The notes beneath the pieces are model-generated. The model was given only the letters and a program-made list of their open reading frames with translations. It was not told the DNA's origin and ran no database searches. 20,666 nt of DNA from Thermoanaerobaculia bacterium (GTDB taxonomy: Bacteria; Acidobacteriota; Thermoanaerobaculia; Gp7-AA8), in the NCBI GenBank assembly GCA_017883215.1, contig JADGOA010000016.1, forward strand, positions 1-20,666. The letters run 5' to 3'. The translations under genes were made by a program, and so were the position numbers. This document shows, piece after piece, positions 1-8,205 of the stretch. How positions within the stretch are numbered: the stretch's first letter is position 1; every line of letters begins with the position of its first letter.

Positions 1-184
1 CGTAGTCCGCGCCTTCGATATCGTCGAGCGTAGGAATGTGCTTCCGCGGAACGATGAGGATGTGCGTCGGCGCCTGCGGATTGATGTCGTGGAAGGCGTA
101 GACGTCGTCGTCCTCGTAGACCTTGCGCGCCGGGATCTCGCCGGCGGCGATGCGGCAGAAGAGACACCGATCGTTGCTACCCAT
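1..184 (-). CDS. HIT-family (HINT-like) nucleotide-binding protein, N-terminal part
   Basis: Reading leftwards from the ATG at 184, about 61 codons are present before the window ends, so the gene is partial at its 3' end. The protein opens MGSNDRCLFCRIAAGEIPAR and continues through YEDDDVYAFHDINPQAPTH and ILIVPRKHIPTL. This is the typical N-terminal half of histidine-triad proteins: a CxxC near the start, the ALKDINPQAP-type nucleotide-binding strand and the V-P-x-K-H-I segment. The histidine triad itself would lie beyond the edge. Family members hydrolyse purine nucleoside phosphoramidates or related nucleotides in the cytosol. Its ATG overlaps the prmC stop codon by 8 bases (177-184), which suggests translational coupling. 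The family call is firm; the substrate is unknown. Confidence 0.88.
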   Translation of the reverse strand, partial: MGSNDRCLFCRIAAGEIPARKVYEDDDVYAFHDINPQAPTHILIVPRKHIPTLDDIEGADY

Positions 185-1004
185 GCTTCGATAATACGAC
201 GGTCCGCGGAATGCCGGCGAGATCGGCGATGATGTCGTCGACCGTGAAGACGTGTGACGCAGCGATGGCTCGCACACGCTCCTCCTGCCCGAAGCCGATC
301 TCGAGGATGACGCGCCCTCCGGGTGACAGCCGCGCCGGCGCCTGCAGGAGAATGCGCTCGAGGATCTCCGTCCCCTGCTCGCCCGGCGTGAGGGCCATGT
401 GCGGCTCGTGCTCCCGCACTTCGACCTGCAGCTCTTCGACCTCCCTCGCCGGAATGTAGGGCGGATTCGAGAGGATGAGATCGAACCGGCCGTCGATGGC
501 CGACAGAAGGTCGGAGGCGGCGAGGCCGATGGCGGCGCCGAGGCGGCGACAGTTCAGGGCGGTCACGGCCAGCGCGGCCATCGACGCGTCGGCAGCCGTG
601 ACGTCCAGGTCTGGTCTTTCGAGTTTCACCGAGACCGCGATGGCACCGCTGCCGGATCCGATGTCGATCACCTGCGCTCGGTCCGGCGCGAGCTTCACCG
701 CCGTTTCGACGAGCAGTTCCGTCTCCGGCCGGGGGATCAGAACGCGATCGTCGACATAGAACTCGCGCCCGTAGAAATCTGCGCGGCGCCGGATGTACTG
801 CAGCGGCTCTCCGGCGTGACGCCGCTCGAGCAGGGCCTGCAGCGGCGCCGGATCGATCTCGAGCTCGCCATGCGCGACCACGTAGGCGACGGATTTCCCG
901 GCGAGGTCGGCCATCAGCACGTCGACGTCGCGCGGATTCGCGCCGCGGGCGAGCGCTTCAGCGCGGCAGCGCCTTCTGACCGAATCAACTCTCTCGAGCG
1001 GCAT
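177..1004 (-). CDS. prmC: Peptide chain release factor N5-glutamine methyltransferase PrmC (HemK)
   Basis: PrmC methylates the glutamine of the GGQ motif in release factors RF1 and RF2, using S-adenosylmethionine. From the ATG at 1004 the product is 275 aa, a normal length. Visible motifs are LIPRPETE near residues 89-96, the SAM-binding DIGSGSG at 114-120 and the catalytic NPPY at 180-183, close to its position in E. coli PrmC. An in-frame ATG at 1043 would add 13 residues, but that extension is encoded inside a strong inverted repeat (1022-1065) and has no homology-like character, so 1004 is preferred. No clear Shine-Dalgarno sequence precedes either start. The gene follows the ABC ATPase gene on the same strand and overlaps the downstream HIT gene by 8 bases. 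Confidence 0.95.
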   Translation of the reverse strand: MPLERVDSVRRRCRAEALARGANPRDVDVLMADLAGKSVAYVVAHGELEIDPAPLQALLERRHAGEPLQYIRRRADFYGREFYVDDRVLIPRPETELLVETAVKLAPDRAQVIDIGSGSGAIAVSVKLERPDLDVTAADASMAALAVTALNCRRLGAAIGLAASDLLSAIDGRFDLILSNPPYIPAREVEELQVEVREHEPHMALTPGEQGTEILERILLQAPARLSPGGRVILEIGFGQEERVRAIAASHVFTVDDIIADLAGIPRTVVLSKHG

Positions 1005-1021
1005 GGCGGGTGACTTAGCTG

Positions 1022-1065
1022 TCACCCCTCTTCTGGCACGCATTTGCCCGGCGGGAGAGGGGTGA
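1022..1065. repeat. Inverted repeat between the ABC ATPase and prmC genes
   Basis: A perfect 10-bp inverted repeat, TCACCCCTCT at 1022-1031 and AGAGGGGTGA at 1056-1065, encloses 24 nt. Inside it GGCA (1035-1038) can pair with TGCC (1045-1048), so one long interrupted hairpin can form. It lies between the ABC stop (1086) and the preferred prmC start (1004). It could be a partial terminator, an mRNA processing or stabilising hairpin, or a mobile palindrome. There is no T-run, so a simple intrinsic terminator is not supported. Confidence 0.6.
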
Positions 1066-1085
1066 TCTTGCCGGACTCATTCTCC

Positions 1086-1826
1086 TCACGGCAGCACCTC
1101 CGGTTCCGTGTACGTCAGCTCGAGGAAGATGTCTTCGAGCGGGCTTCCCGGGCGTCCCGCCGCCTCCTTCAGCTCCGCGACGGTGCCGATTGCCGCGATC
1201 TGTCCCCGATGCAGTATGGCCACGCGATCGCAGACGGCTTCCGCGATCGACATCGTGTGCGTCGTGAGAAAGACGGTCTTTTTCTCCTCGGCGAGGCGCC
1301 GAAAAAGCTGCTTGACCTGCCGCTGCGCCAGGGCATCGAGACCCACCATCGGCTCGTCGATGATCAGAATCGTCGGGTCGTGAACCAGCGCGGCCACGAT
1401 CACGAGCTTCTGCTTCATGCCGTGCGAGAGGTTTTCGATCCGGGCGTCGATCCAATCGCCGAGCCCGAAGTAGCGCAGCAGGTCGACCGCGCGCTTTTCG
1501 CAGGCGGGCCACTCCCGGCGATAGAGATTCGCCACGAACTGCAGCAGCTCGCGCCCTGTCAGTTTTTCGTACAGGTACGGCCGATCGGGGACGTAGCCGA
1601 CGATGGCCTTGGCGCGGACCGGCTCCTGAATCACGTCGATGCCGGCGAGATGGACGGTCCCGCTCGTGGGCAGCGACAGGCCGGCCATGATCCGGATGGC
1701 GGTGGTTTTCCCGGCGCCGTTCGGACCGAGAAAGCCGAAGATCTCGCCGTGGGCGACGGTGAGAGAAAGGCGGTCGACGGCGGTGAATTCGCCGTATTTC
1801 TTTGTCAGGTCGCGGATCTGGATCAT
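1086..1826 (-). CDS. ABC transporter ATP-binding protein (ABC-2 export type)
   Basis: This is a 246-aa nucleotide-binding subunit of an ATP-driven exporter. It shows Walker A GPNGAGKTT (34-42), the signature LSHGMKQKL (133-141), Walker B ILIIDEP (153-159) and the switch histidine in TTHTM (H190). The order and sequence resemble the CcmA/NatA-like ATPases that pair with ABC-2 permeases for drugs, lipids or polysaccharides. The chosen start, ATG at 1826, gives the usual MIQIRDLTKKYG opening. The frame stays open to 1907, but that stretch reads through a repeat and is unlikely to be coding. No permease gene lies next to it here: prmC is downstream and a divergent sigma factor gene is upstream. 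The partner must be elsewhere or beyond the left edge, and the substrate cannot be predicted. Confidence 0.92.
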   Translation of the reverse strand: MIQIRDLTKKYGEFTAVDRLSLTVAHGEIFGFLGPNGAGKTTAIRIMAGLSLPTSGTVHLAGIDVIQEPVRAKAIVGYVPDRPYLYEKLTGRELLQFVANLYRREWPACEKRAVDLLRYFGLGDWIDARIENLSHGMKQKLVIVAALVHDPTILIIDEPMVGLDALAQRQVKQLFRRLAEEKKTVFLTTHTMSIAEAVCDRVAILHRGQIAAIGTVAELKEAAGRPGSPLEDIFLELTYTEPEVLP

Positions 1827-1832
1827 CGTGTG

Positions 1833-1968
1833 GGGGTCGGGCGTCAGGGGTCGGTCCCACCCGCCCGCGAGGGACCGACGATGAACGATGAAGGATGAAC
1901 GATGCACAGCGGCGTCGGTTCATCCTTCGTCCTTCATCGTTGCAGCCCGACCCCCGACCCCCGACCCC
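1833..1968. repeat. Nested double inverted repeat in the divergent ABC / sigma intergenic region
   Basis: Two concentric palindromes fill this gap. The outer arms, 1833-1855 and 1946-1968, are GGGGTCGGG-type words matching at about 20 of 23 positions. The inner arms, 1878-1900 and 1918-1940, are built from GATGAA/GAAGGAT words and match at 21 of 23 positions around a 17-nt loop. Each arm is itself made of short tandem words. The structure sits just upstream of the ABC ATPase start and upstream of the ECF sigma gene. It may be a non-autonomous palindromic element or a cruciform/regulatory structure; the sequence does not decide which. Confidence 0.75.
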
Positions 1969-2048
1969 TCGGTCGGCCGAGCGCGGCAAACAAGCCTAGG
2001 CTATCATCCGCTGGCCCGAAAACTTTCCAAGTGCGGTCCCGTAAATAG

Positions 2049-2633
2049 ATGGCAGAACGTGAGCAGCTCGACGATCGGTCCCTGGTGGTCCGGATCCTCG
2101 GCGGCGACCGCGACCGGTTCGCGGAGCTGGTTTCGCGCTACGAACGGCGCGTAGTCAACTACGTCTACCGGATCACGCATCGCTACGAAGATGCCCACGA
2201 TCTGACACAGGAAATCTTCGTGAAAGTCTTTCTGGCGCTCGATCGGTATGATCCGAAATACCAGTTTTCCACCTGGTTGTTCCGGATCGCGCAGAACAGC
2301 GCGATCGATGCGCTGCGGAAGAAGAGCGTCGCCGAAGTGCCGCTGACGCGCCCCGGCGACGACGAGGGGCCGAAGGAGCGCGAGTTTGCCGACGACGGCA
2401 TCTCTCCGTATCGGGCTCTGAAAAACAAGCAGCTGAGCGCGGCCATCAACCGGGCGGTCGGCAAGCTGCCGCCGGATTACCGCGAGCTGATCCAGCTGCG
2501 ACACTTCGCGGAGTTGTCGTACGAAGAGATCGCGTCGATGAAGAAGCTTCCCCTCGGCACGGTCAAGAACAAGCTGTTCCGTGCGCGCAATTTGCTGAAG
2601 GATGCGCTCGGAGAGTTCGTGGAACCGTTATGA
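2049..2633 (+). CDS. RNA polymerase sigma-70 family factor, ECF type
   Basis: The product is a 194-aa alternative sigma factor. Region 2 covers about residues 20-92 (FAELVSRYERRVVNYVYRI, then EDAHDLTQEIFVKVF and FSTWLFRIAQNSAIDALRKK). Region 4 covers about 139-186 (LPPDYRELIQLRHFAELSYE, then IASMKKLPLGTVKNKLFRAR), with the helix-turn-helix at its end. Region 3 is absent and an acidic linker (about 97-120) joins the two, which defines the ECF class. The gene overlaps the downstream anti-sigma gene by 4 bases (ATGA at 2630-2633), the usual arrangement for a sigma factor held inactive by its membrane partner. No convincing Shine-Dalgarno precedes the ATG, and I could not find a clear autoregulated ECF promoter. 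The stimulus is unknown. Confidence 0.95.
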   Translation: MAEREQLDDRSLVVRILGGDRDRFAELVSRYERRVVNYVYRITHRYEDAHDLTQEIFVKVFLALDRYDPKYQFSTWLFRIAQNSAIDALRKKSVAEVPLTRPGDDEGPKEREFADDGISPYRALKNKQLSAAINRAVGKLPPDYRELIQLRHFAELSYEEIASMKKLPLGTVKNKLFRARNLLKDALGEFVEPL

Positions 2634-3085
2634 AGAGCCAGTCATGTGAGCGGTATCTGTCGGATCCGGAGGCGAATGCCACGCATCTGGACGAGTGCGC
2701 CGAGTGCGCCGCGCTGTTCGCCTCGCCGGAGCTGCCATTCGACTACGAGCCGGTCGCCGTCGAGGCCATGCCGCTCGCTCCGTGGGAAGGTGCTTCGCAC
2801 CGGCCCTGGGCGCTCGTGATCGGCGGCGCGCTGGCACTGCTGACCATCGCCGGCGGACTCTTCGCGAGCGCCGGAGTCGCTCCGCTGAGCGGCATCGCCG
2901 CCGCTCTGCGTTCCGGAGTGCCCCCCCTCGGCGTCGTGAAGCTCCTGCTGCAACAGGTTGGGACGGCAGCGCAGCAGGCGCCGGCGGCCTGGCAGATCGC
3001 GGTGGCCGTGCTGTTCGTCGCCGTCAACACGCTTCTCTGGTTTCTTCTCCGCCGCGCGCCGAAAGGAATCGACGTCGATGCGTAA
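2630..3085 (+). CDS. Membrane anti-sigma factor with zinc-binding (ZAS-type) N-terminus
   Basis: This 151-aa protein is translationally coupled to the sigma gene. Its N-terminus carries H19-x3-C23-x2-C26 (HLDECAEC), with another cysteine at C6. This is the zinc-binding anti-sigma arrangement that clamps ECF sigma factors. Two hydrophobic segments follow, at about 60-83 and 121-140, the second followed by RRAPKG, so both ends could lie on the cytoplasmic side with a short external loop (about 84-120). That loop is proline- and glutamine-containing and could be the sensing part, which is inference. The gene ends inside the next one by 8 bases (3078-3085). Function as the cognate anti-sigma factor is inferred from motif plus position. 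Confidence 0.85.
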   Translation: MKSQSCERYLSDPEANATHLDECAECAALFASPELPFDYEPVAVEAMPLAPWEGASHRPWALVIGGALALLTIAGGLFASAGVAPLSGIAAALRSGVPPLGVVKLLLQQVGTAAQQAPAAWQIAVAVLFVAVNTLLWFLLRRAPKGIDVDA

Positions 3086-3983
3086 GGCGACGCGGTTCCT
3101 GGTGCCGGCGACGCTCCTCGCAGCGATCGCCATGCTGACGGTTCTGTTCGTGCCCATCGGCGCCATCGGAGGGGAGCCGGTGCGGCCGGCGACGGCAAGC
3201 GGCGACCAGTACCTCTTCGGCCGTGACGCGGTCATCGCCAAGCCGCTTGCCGGCAATCTCCAGGTCTACGGCGGCAACGCCTACATTCAGGCGCCCGTGA
3301 CGGGCGACGTTCTCGTCTTCGGCGGCGACATCGCGCTGCGCGACGGAGGCCGCGTTGGCGGCAACATCATCTACGCCGGCGGGAACGTCAGCGGAGCGGA
3401 CGGCCGTGTGGCCGGCCGCGTCTATTCGCTGGCGACGCTCCCCGGAGCCGCGGCCACGCTGCAGAAGACGGCCGTGGTCGTCTCGCTGCTCCTGGCCTGG
3501 CTGGTGGTCGCCGTGGTGCTGACGCTTTCCAGCGGACGCGAAGTGCGCTTCTCATCGGTAGAGGTGCGATCGAGCGTCCTGCACTGCTTCGCGCTCGGTC
3601 TGGTGGCGTTCACGAGCTTCCTGCTGACTGCGATCGTCTTCAGCTATCTCGTCCCGTTTGTCATCGGCATCCCCCTTCTGGCCGCGCTCTCGGTGTTCGC
3701 AATCCTGACGAAGGTATACGGGATGGTGACGGTGTTCCACGCTGTGGGAACGCTGGTCGCTGCCCCGCGGACGCGCGAGCAGTTGATGGCACGCCGCTGG
3801 TTCCGCGGCGATCTGGCCATGGTCGTCATCGGCGTGCTGATTCTCGGCGGGATCCGGTTGATCCCGGGCATCGGCGCGATCGTCTGGGGCTGCGCGTCGG
3901 TATTCGGCGTCGGCGTGGCGCTGGCGACCAAGTTCGGCCGGCGTGAGCCTGCGTTCCTGGCCTGGCGGGAAGCGGAAGCCTGA
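3078..3983 (+). CDS. Bactofilin-like (polymer-forming) beta-helix domain fused to multi-pass membrane region
   Basis: The product is 301 aa from the ATG at 3078, which overlaps the anti-sigma stop by 8 bases; AAAGGA at about 3062-3067 may serve as ribosome-binding site. Residues 5-29 form a signal or first membrane segment. Residues about 45-118 show a short-period glycine/valine repeat (LAGNLQVYGGNAYI, VTGDVLVFGGDIAL, VGGNIIYAGGNV), as expected of a right-handed beta-helix like that of bactofilins and related polymer-forming cytoskeletal domains. The C-terminal half has four or five hydrophobic segments (about 132-150, 170-190, 192-225, 245-260 and 265-285). A membrane-anchored surface or periplasmic scaffold is plausible. 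Co-transcription with the sigma/anti-sigma pair suggests a role in the same envelope response. I do not recognise a named family covering the full length. Confidence 0.75.
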   Translation: MRKATRFLVPATLLAAIAMLTVLFVPIGAIGGEPVRPATASGDQYLFGRDAVIAKPLAGNLQVYGGNAYIQAPVTGDVLVFGGDIALRDGGRVGGNIIYAGGNVSGADGRVAGRVYSLATLPGAAATLQKTAVVVSLLLAWLVVAVVLTLSSGREVRFSSVEVRSSVLHCFALGLVAFTSFLLTAIVFSYLVPFVIGIPLLAALSVFAILTKVYGMVTVFHAVGTLVAAPRTREQLMARRWFRGDLAMVVIGVLILGGIRLIPGIGAIVWGCASVFGVGVALATKFGRREPAFLAWREAEA

Positions 3984-3986
3984 GAC

Positions 3987-4226
3987 GTGGCGAGGGCCTG
4001 TCCCCGTTGCGGTTCGGAACGGACGCGCCGCGGCGGCCACGCGATCTGGATGACCTACCTCGTGCTGATCGCGGCTGCGATGGTGGCCGTGTTGATGCTG
4101 CACCTGCACGCCGGAATCGTCGCCGCCATCATGCTGGCCGTGATCGTCATCGCTCATCTCATCCTCGACCAGCGCGTCTGCCTCCACTGCGGCGAACAGT
4201 GGTCGGGGAGGGGCAGGGGCGCGTAG
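3987..4226 (+). CDS. Small zinc-ribbon membrane protein, unknown function
   Basis: This 79-aa protein begins at a GTG three bases after the preceding stop; no in-frame ATG gives the same protein, and GGAAG (about 3973-3977) lies upstream. It has CPRCGSE at the N-terminus and CLHCGEQW near the C-terminus, so four cysteines in two CxxC pairs flank a long hydrophobic block (about residues 20-60, enough for two membrane helices). The two CxxC knuckles could meet on one side of the membrane to bind a single zinc ion. It is probably the last gene of the sigma operon. No function is assigned. Confidence 0.65.
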   Translation: MARACPRCGSERTRRGGHAIWMTYLVLIAAAMVAVLMLHLHAGIVAAIMLAVIVIAHLILDQRVCLHCGEQWSGRGRGA

Positions 4227-4278
4227 CGGTGGGGCCTACCCGGGGTTCTGACGCCCTTCCGGCCTGGCCGATTGACCC

Positions 4279-4404
4279 TGTCATTCCGAGCCGGCGGAAC
4301 CCCAGAGGGGTGGAGCGCGGCGAGGAATCCCCCGCCATCCCGGGAGTGCGGGGGATCCCTCGCTGTCCTCCACCGCTCCGCGGCTCCGGCAGCTCGGGAT
4401 GACA
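4279..4404. repeat. Long imperfect palindrome (TGTCATTCCGAG family) upstream of lepA
   Basis: The 262-base gap between the small membrane protein and lepA is largely this element. Its ends are inverted copies: TGTCATTCCGAGC at 4279-4291 and GCTCGGGATGACA at 4392-4404, with one mismatch. An inner pair, at 4320-4335 and 4348-4363, matches with one mismatch around a 12-base loop. The sequence between also pairs in part. A 17-base exact fragment of the left end occurs inverted at 7089-7105, which shows that the unit is dispersed. I recognise the TCATTCCGAG...CGGGATGAC pattern as a type of intergenic palindrome seen in environmental genomes, but cannot name an established family. Confidence 0.75.
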
Positions 4405-4488
4405 ATCCAAAGCATTCGTGTTAATCAACCCGCACCGCGAGCAACGTAGCTTTCCCTGCCGGCTACTCGCCCTCGCCACTCGCTGACC

Positions 4489-6282
<1,794 letters not shown>

Positions 6283-6289
6283 TCACCCC

Positions 6290-6295
6290 AGGAGG
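6290..6295 (+). promoter_or_regulatory. Shine-Dalgarno AGGAGG fixing a GTG start
   Basis: AGGAGG lies 7 bases before the GTG at 6303. It is one of the strongest ribosome-binding sites in the window, supports the non-ATG start of the downstream lipoprotein gene, and falls in the 20-base gap after the lepA stop. Confidence 0.8.
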
Positions 6296-6302
6296 ACGCC
6301 CC

Positions 6303-6932
6303 GTGAGATTTCCCGCGAGATTGCTCCCGGCCGCAGCCTTTGCCCTTTTGGCATTTTCCTGCGCCAGTACGACGCCGGTGGACATGAAGGAGCCACGACG
6401 GCTCGTCGGCACCGAAAACGGCGTGCGCATCGACGCACAAATTTTCGGTGAACAGTTCTCGCCCGGCCAGGCGGTCGCCATCACCTACGACGTCACCAAC
6501 GAGCGTCCGGGCGCGGTCGCGGTCGCCGATCTGGTACCGGTGAGCTCCTACGACCCCGAGACCCAGACCGTGACGGTGACATTCGGGTCGGAGATTCCAG
6601 GGCATGAGCTCCTGCCGCGCCTGTTGGTCATCCCGTCGGGCCAGAAGAAGAGCTTCTCCGGTAGCGCCGTGATCAGCGGCGTGTTCGGGACCGGATCCGG
6701 TTTCCAGCACGCCCCCCGCGGACTTCAGGTGATGTTGCACTTCCTCGGAGAAACCAAGCCGTTCGAACAGCTGATCGGAATCCAGGAGCGGGTCGTTCGC
6801 AATCCGCAGCTGGCCGATGCGCTCTTGCCGAAATGGCTCGAGCGCACCGAGACCATCATCACCAATGTCCTGCCGATGCGCTGGGTACTGCCGTTCAATC
6901 CCGACGAGGGGACGGTGCGGCGAAGGCCGTAG
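6303..6932 (+). CDS. Putative lipoprotein of unknown function
   Basis: This 209-aa protein starts at GTG 6303 behind a strong AGGAGG. It has a positively charged N-terminus, a hydrophobic stretch and LLAFSCAST, with C20 as the likely lipidated cysteine (the lipobox is slightly atypical, with F at -2). The mature part looks like a beta-sandwich: a segment with FSPGQAVAITYDVTNERPG reads like an immunoglobulin-type strand pair found in proteins binding partners outside the cytoplasm. A region with the words GSEIPGHELLPRLLVIPSGQ and a tail with W-L-E-R-T-E-T follow. I do not recognise a family. It probably belongs to the same transcript as lepA (20 bases apart), although a functional link is not implied. 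Confidence 0.75.
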   Translation: MRFPARLLPAAAFALLAFSCASTTPVDMKEPRRLVGTENGVRIDAQIFGEQFSPGQAVAITYDVTNERPGAVAVADLVPVSSYDPETQTVTVTFGSEIPGHELLPRLLVIPSGQKKSFSGSAVISGVFGTGSGFQHAPRGLQVMLHFLGETKPFEQLIGIQERVVRNPQLADALLPKWLERTETIITNVLPMRWVLPFNPDEGTVRRRP

Positions 6933-6981
6933 GCAGCGAGCAGCGAGATCGATAGTGTGCCGGGATCGCTGCAGCGGTCTT

Positions 6982-7064
6982 TCACCACAGAGGCACAGAG
7001 GACACAGAGAACGCACGGAGATTTTCGTCTTTTTCTGTGCTCTCTGTGCCTCTGTGGTGAATTC
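6982..7064. repeat. 83-bp palindromic repeat, copy 1 (CACAGAG family)
   Basis: This element matches 11920-12002 at 82 of 83 positions (the difference is 7024 versus 11962). Extended one base to 6981, its arms 6981-7000 and 7042-7061 are perfectly complementary over 20 bases. The arms consist of tandem CACAGAGG-like words, and the loop holds a T-rich stretch (7022-7035). It lies between convergent genes, the lipoprotein ending at 6932 and the STAS gene ending at 7184. That fits a bidirectional terminator-like role, a mobile palindrome, or both. Confidence 0.9.
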
Positions 7065-7088
7065 TAAGCGGCGGCGCGCTCCACCGTG

Positions 7089-7105
7089 GCCGGCTCGGAA
7101 TGACA
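7089..7105 (-). repeat. 17-bp fragment of the 4279-4404 palindrome
   Basis: GCCGGCTCGGAATGACA at 7089-7105 is the exact reverse complement of 4279-4295, the left end of the long palindrome upstream of lepA. Nothing else of that element is present here. It looks like a remnant or solo end, sitting next to the 83-bp repeat in the 251-base gap between the lipoprotein and STAS genes. Confidence 0.6.
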
Positions 7106-7127
7106 CGTTGCGTGGCAGACGGCGACA

Positions 7128-7167
7128 AACGACGAACGGCGAGCCCTCGGCTCGCCGCTCGTTCGTT
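7128..7167 (-). terminator. Strong hairpin downstream of the STAS gene
   Basis: GGCGAGCC (7138-7145) and GGCTCGCC (7149-7156) form a perfect 8-bp stem with a CTC loop. Outside a four-base bulge, ACGAAC (7132-7137) pairs with GTTCGT (7161-7166). It starts 17 bases beyond the STAS stop on the minus strand and lies between convergent genes. No run of U follows in either direction, so termination is inferred from position and stem strength only. Confidence 0.5.
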
Positions 7168-7183
7168 GCAGGCAGGGTGAAGA

Positions 7184-7519
7184 TTAGAAACTTGCCAGCG
7201 CGTCCGGCTCGTTCTCGTACACCTCGAACACGGTGATCAGCTGCGTCACGTGCAGCAGTTCGTTCAGCTTGGCGGGGAGGTGGAGCAGTTTCAGTTTCCC
7301 GCCGCGGTTCGCCACCGTGGTGTACGAGCCGACGAGCTCGCCGATCCCCGATGAATCGATTGTCGTGACGCCGCCCATGTCGAGGAGGATTTTGATGTTG
7401 CCCTGTGTCACGGCATTCCCGATCACCTCGCGGAGCTGCTGGTCGCCGGAGCCGATCGTGATCTTGCCGTCGAGTTTGATGATCTCGACACCGTTGACGT
7501 TATGGCTAGTGGCTTTCAT
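7184..7519 (-). CDS. Anti-sigma factor antagonist (STAS domain, SpoIIAA/RsbV-like)
   Basis: The product is a 111-aa single-domain STAS protein. The core motif TTIDSSGIGELVGSY (53-67) carries the conserved phosphorylated serine, by alignment with SpoIIAA most likely S57. In partner-switching systems the unphosphorylated antagonist binds the RsbW/SpoIIAB-type kinase and frees its target; phosphorylation reverses this. An excellent ribosome-binding site, AAGGAG (7526-7531 on the minus strand), lies six bases before the ATG. It is encoded 71 bases downstream of an RsbW-like kinase on the same strand, so the two form a module. The cognate sigma factor or other target is not in the window; the ECF factor at 2049 has its own zinc-type anti-sigma factor and is not the obvious target. 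Confidence 0.93.
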   Translation of the reverse strand: MKATSHNVNGVEIIKLDGKITIGSGDQQLREVIGNAVTQGNIKILLDMGGVTTIDSSGIGELVGSYTTVANRGGKLKLLHLPAKLNELLHVTQLITVFEVYENEPDALASF

Positions 7520-7535
7520 GTTTTTCTCCTTCGGG

Positions 7536-7584
7536 CTTTCGGAGCCGACCGGCTTGCCTCAGGCGAGCCGGCGGGTTCCGAGAG
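7536..7584 (-). repeat. Imperfect hairpin between the RsbW-like and STAS genes
   Basis: CCGGCTTGCC (7549-7558) and GGCGAGCCGG (7562-7571) pair with one mismatch around a TCA loop. Weaker pairing of 7536-7545 with 7575-7584 extends the stem. It fills most of the 71-base gap just ahead of the STAS ribosome-binding site and could set the ratio of antagonist to kinase by partial termination or mRNA processing. That role is inference. Confidence 0.45.
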
Positions 7585-7590
7585 CCAAAT

Positions 7591-8064
7591 TCATAGTTTG
7601 CTGCTGCTGGCCAGTCCTGATCCTTTGGCCAGGTTCTTGGTCATGACCAGCGATGTTCCGCCGTCGGGATTGAACGAATACTGAACCGCATCCATGAAGG
7701 TGCGCATGTAGAAGATGCCCCGGCCGCTTGTCTTCATGAGGTTCTGGGGGTTCAGTGGGTCGCTCACTTTGTCGGGGTCGAATCCATCCCCTTCGTCCGA
7801 GATCCTGATCTCGAGCTCGTAGTCGCGCAAGGTGAAGGTGGCGTTCACCTTTTTCGACACGTCCAGCCTATTGCCGTGCTTGATCGCATTCGCGACCGCT
7901 TCACGGACCGCCATGCCGATCCAATGCGAGCCATCTTCGTCGAGTCCGGCGTTCTCGCAGAGATGCTCTGCGATCACCTGAACGAGCTCGATGTTTTCAA
8001 AGCGGCTGCTGATGGTGATCTCGATCCGCTCGCCGTCGCGTTCCATGCTGAATCGTCGCGGCAT
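7591..8064 (-). CDS. RsbW/SpoIIAB-like anti-sigma regulatory factor (serine kinase)
   Basis: This 157-aa GHKL-fold ATPase starts at ATG 8064; an alternative ATG lies six codons later at 8046. The frame stays open far upstream, but that part is antisense to the metallopeptidase gene and is not credible. ATP-binding motifs are the N-box EAVANAIKHG (55-64), G1 DEGDGFD (90-96) and G2 GRGIFYM (114-120). Such kinases bind and inhibit a sigma factor or another target and phosphorylate the STAS antagonist encoded next door. The gene is divergent from the metallopeptidase at 8206, with 141 bases between them. I see no clear Shine-Dalgarno at either start. Confidence 0.92.
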   Translation of the reverse strand: MPRRFSMERDGERIEITISSRFENIELVQVIAEHLCENAGLDEDGSHWIGMAVREAVANAIKHGNRLDVSKKVNATFTLRDYELEIRISDEGDGFDPDKVSDPLNPQNLMKTSGRGIFYMRTFMDAVQYSFNPDGGTSLVMTKNLAKGSGLASSSKL

Positions 8065-8205
8065 TCTACGGGAACGAAAAGCGAACTTGCAAAGCTTTAC
8101 GCAACAGATCGATGGTGGCCAAACTGCGGAGCGGCCTGAATTTGACACGTTTCGGTGGCTCCTGGCGGCGGAATGGCCCCGGTGCCGGTGCCGTTGACGG
8201 AGCCC

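Noticed and set aside
1827..1907. N-terminal extension of the ABC ATPase up to ATG 1907
   Set aside because: It would be encoded by the nested palindrome and lies before the standard MIQIRDLTKKYG opening of this family.
6982..7064. CRISPR-like array
   Set aside because: The unit is a single palindrome with one distant copy. No regularly spaced repeats with unique spacers and no cas genes are present.
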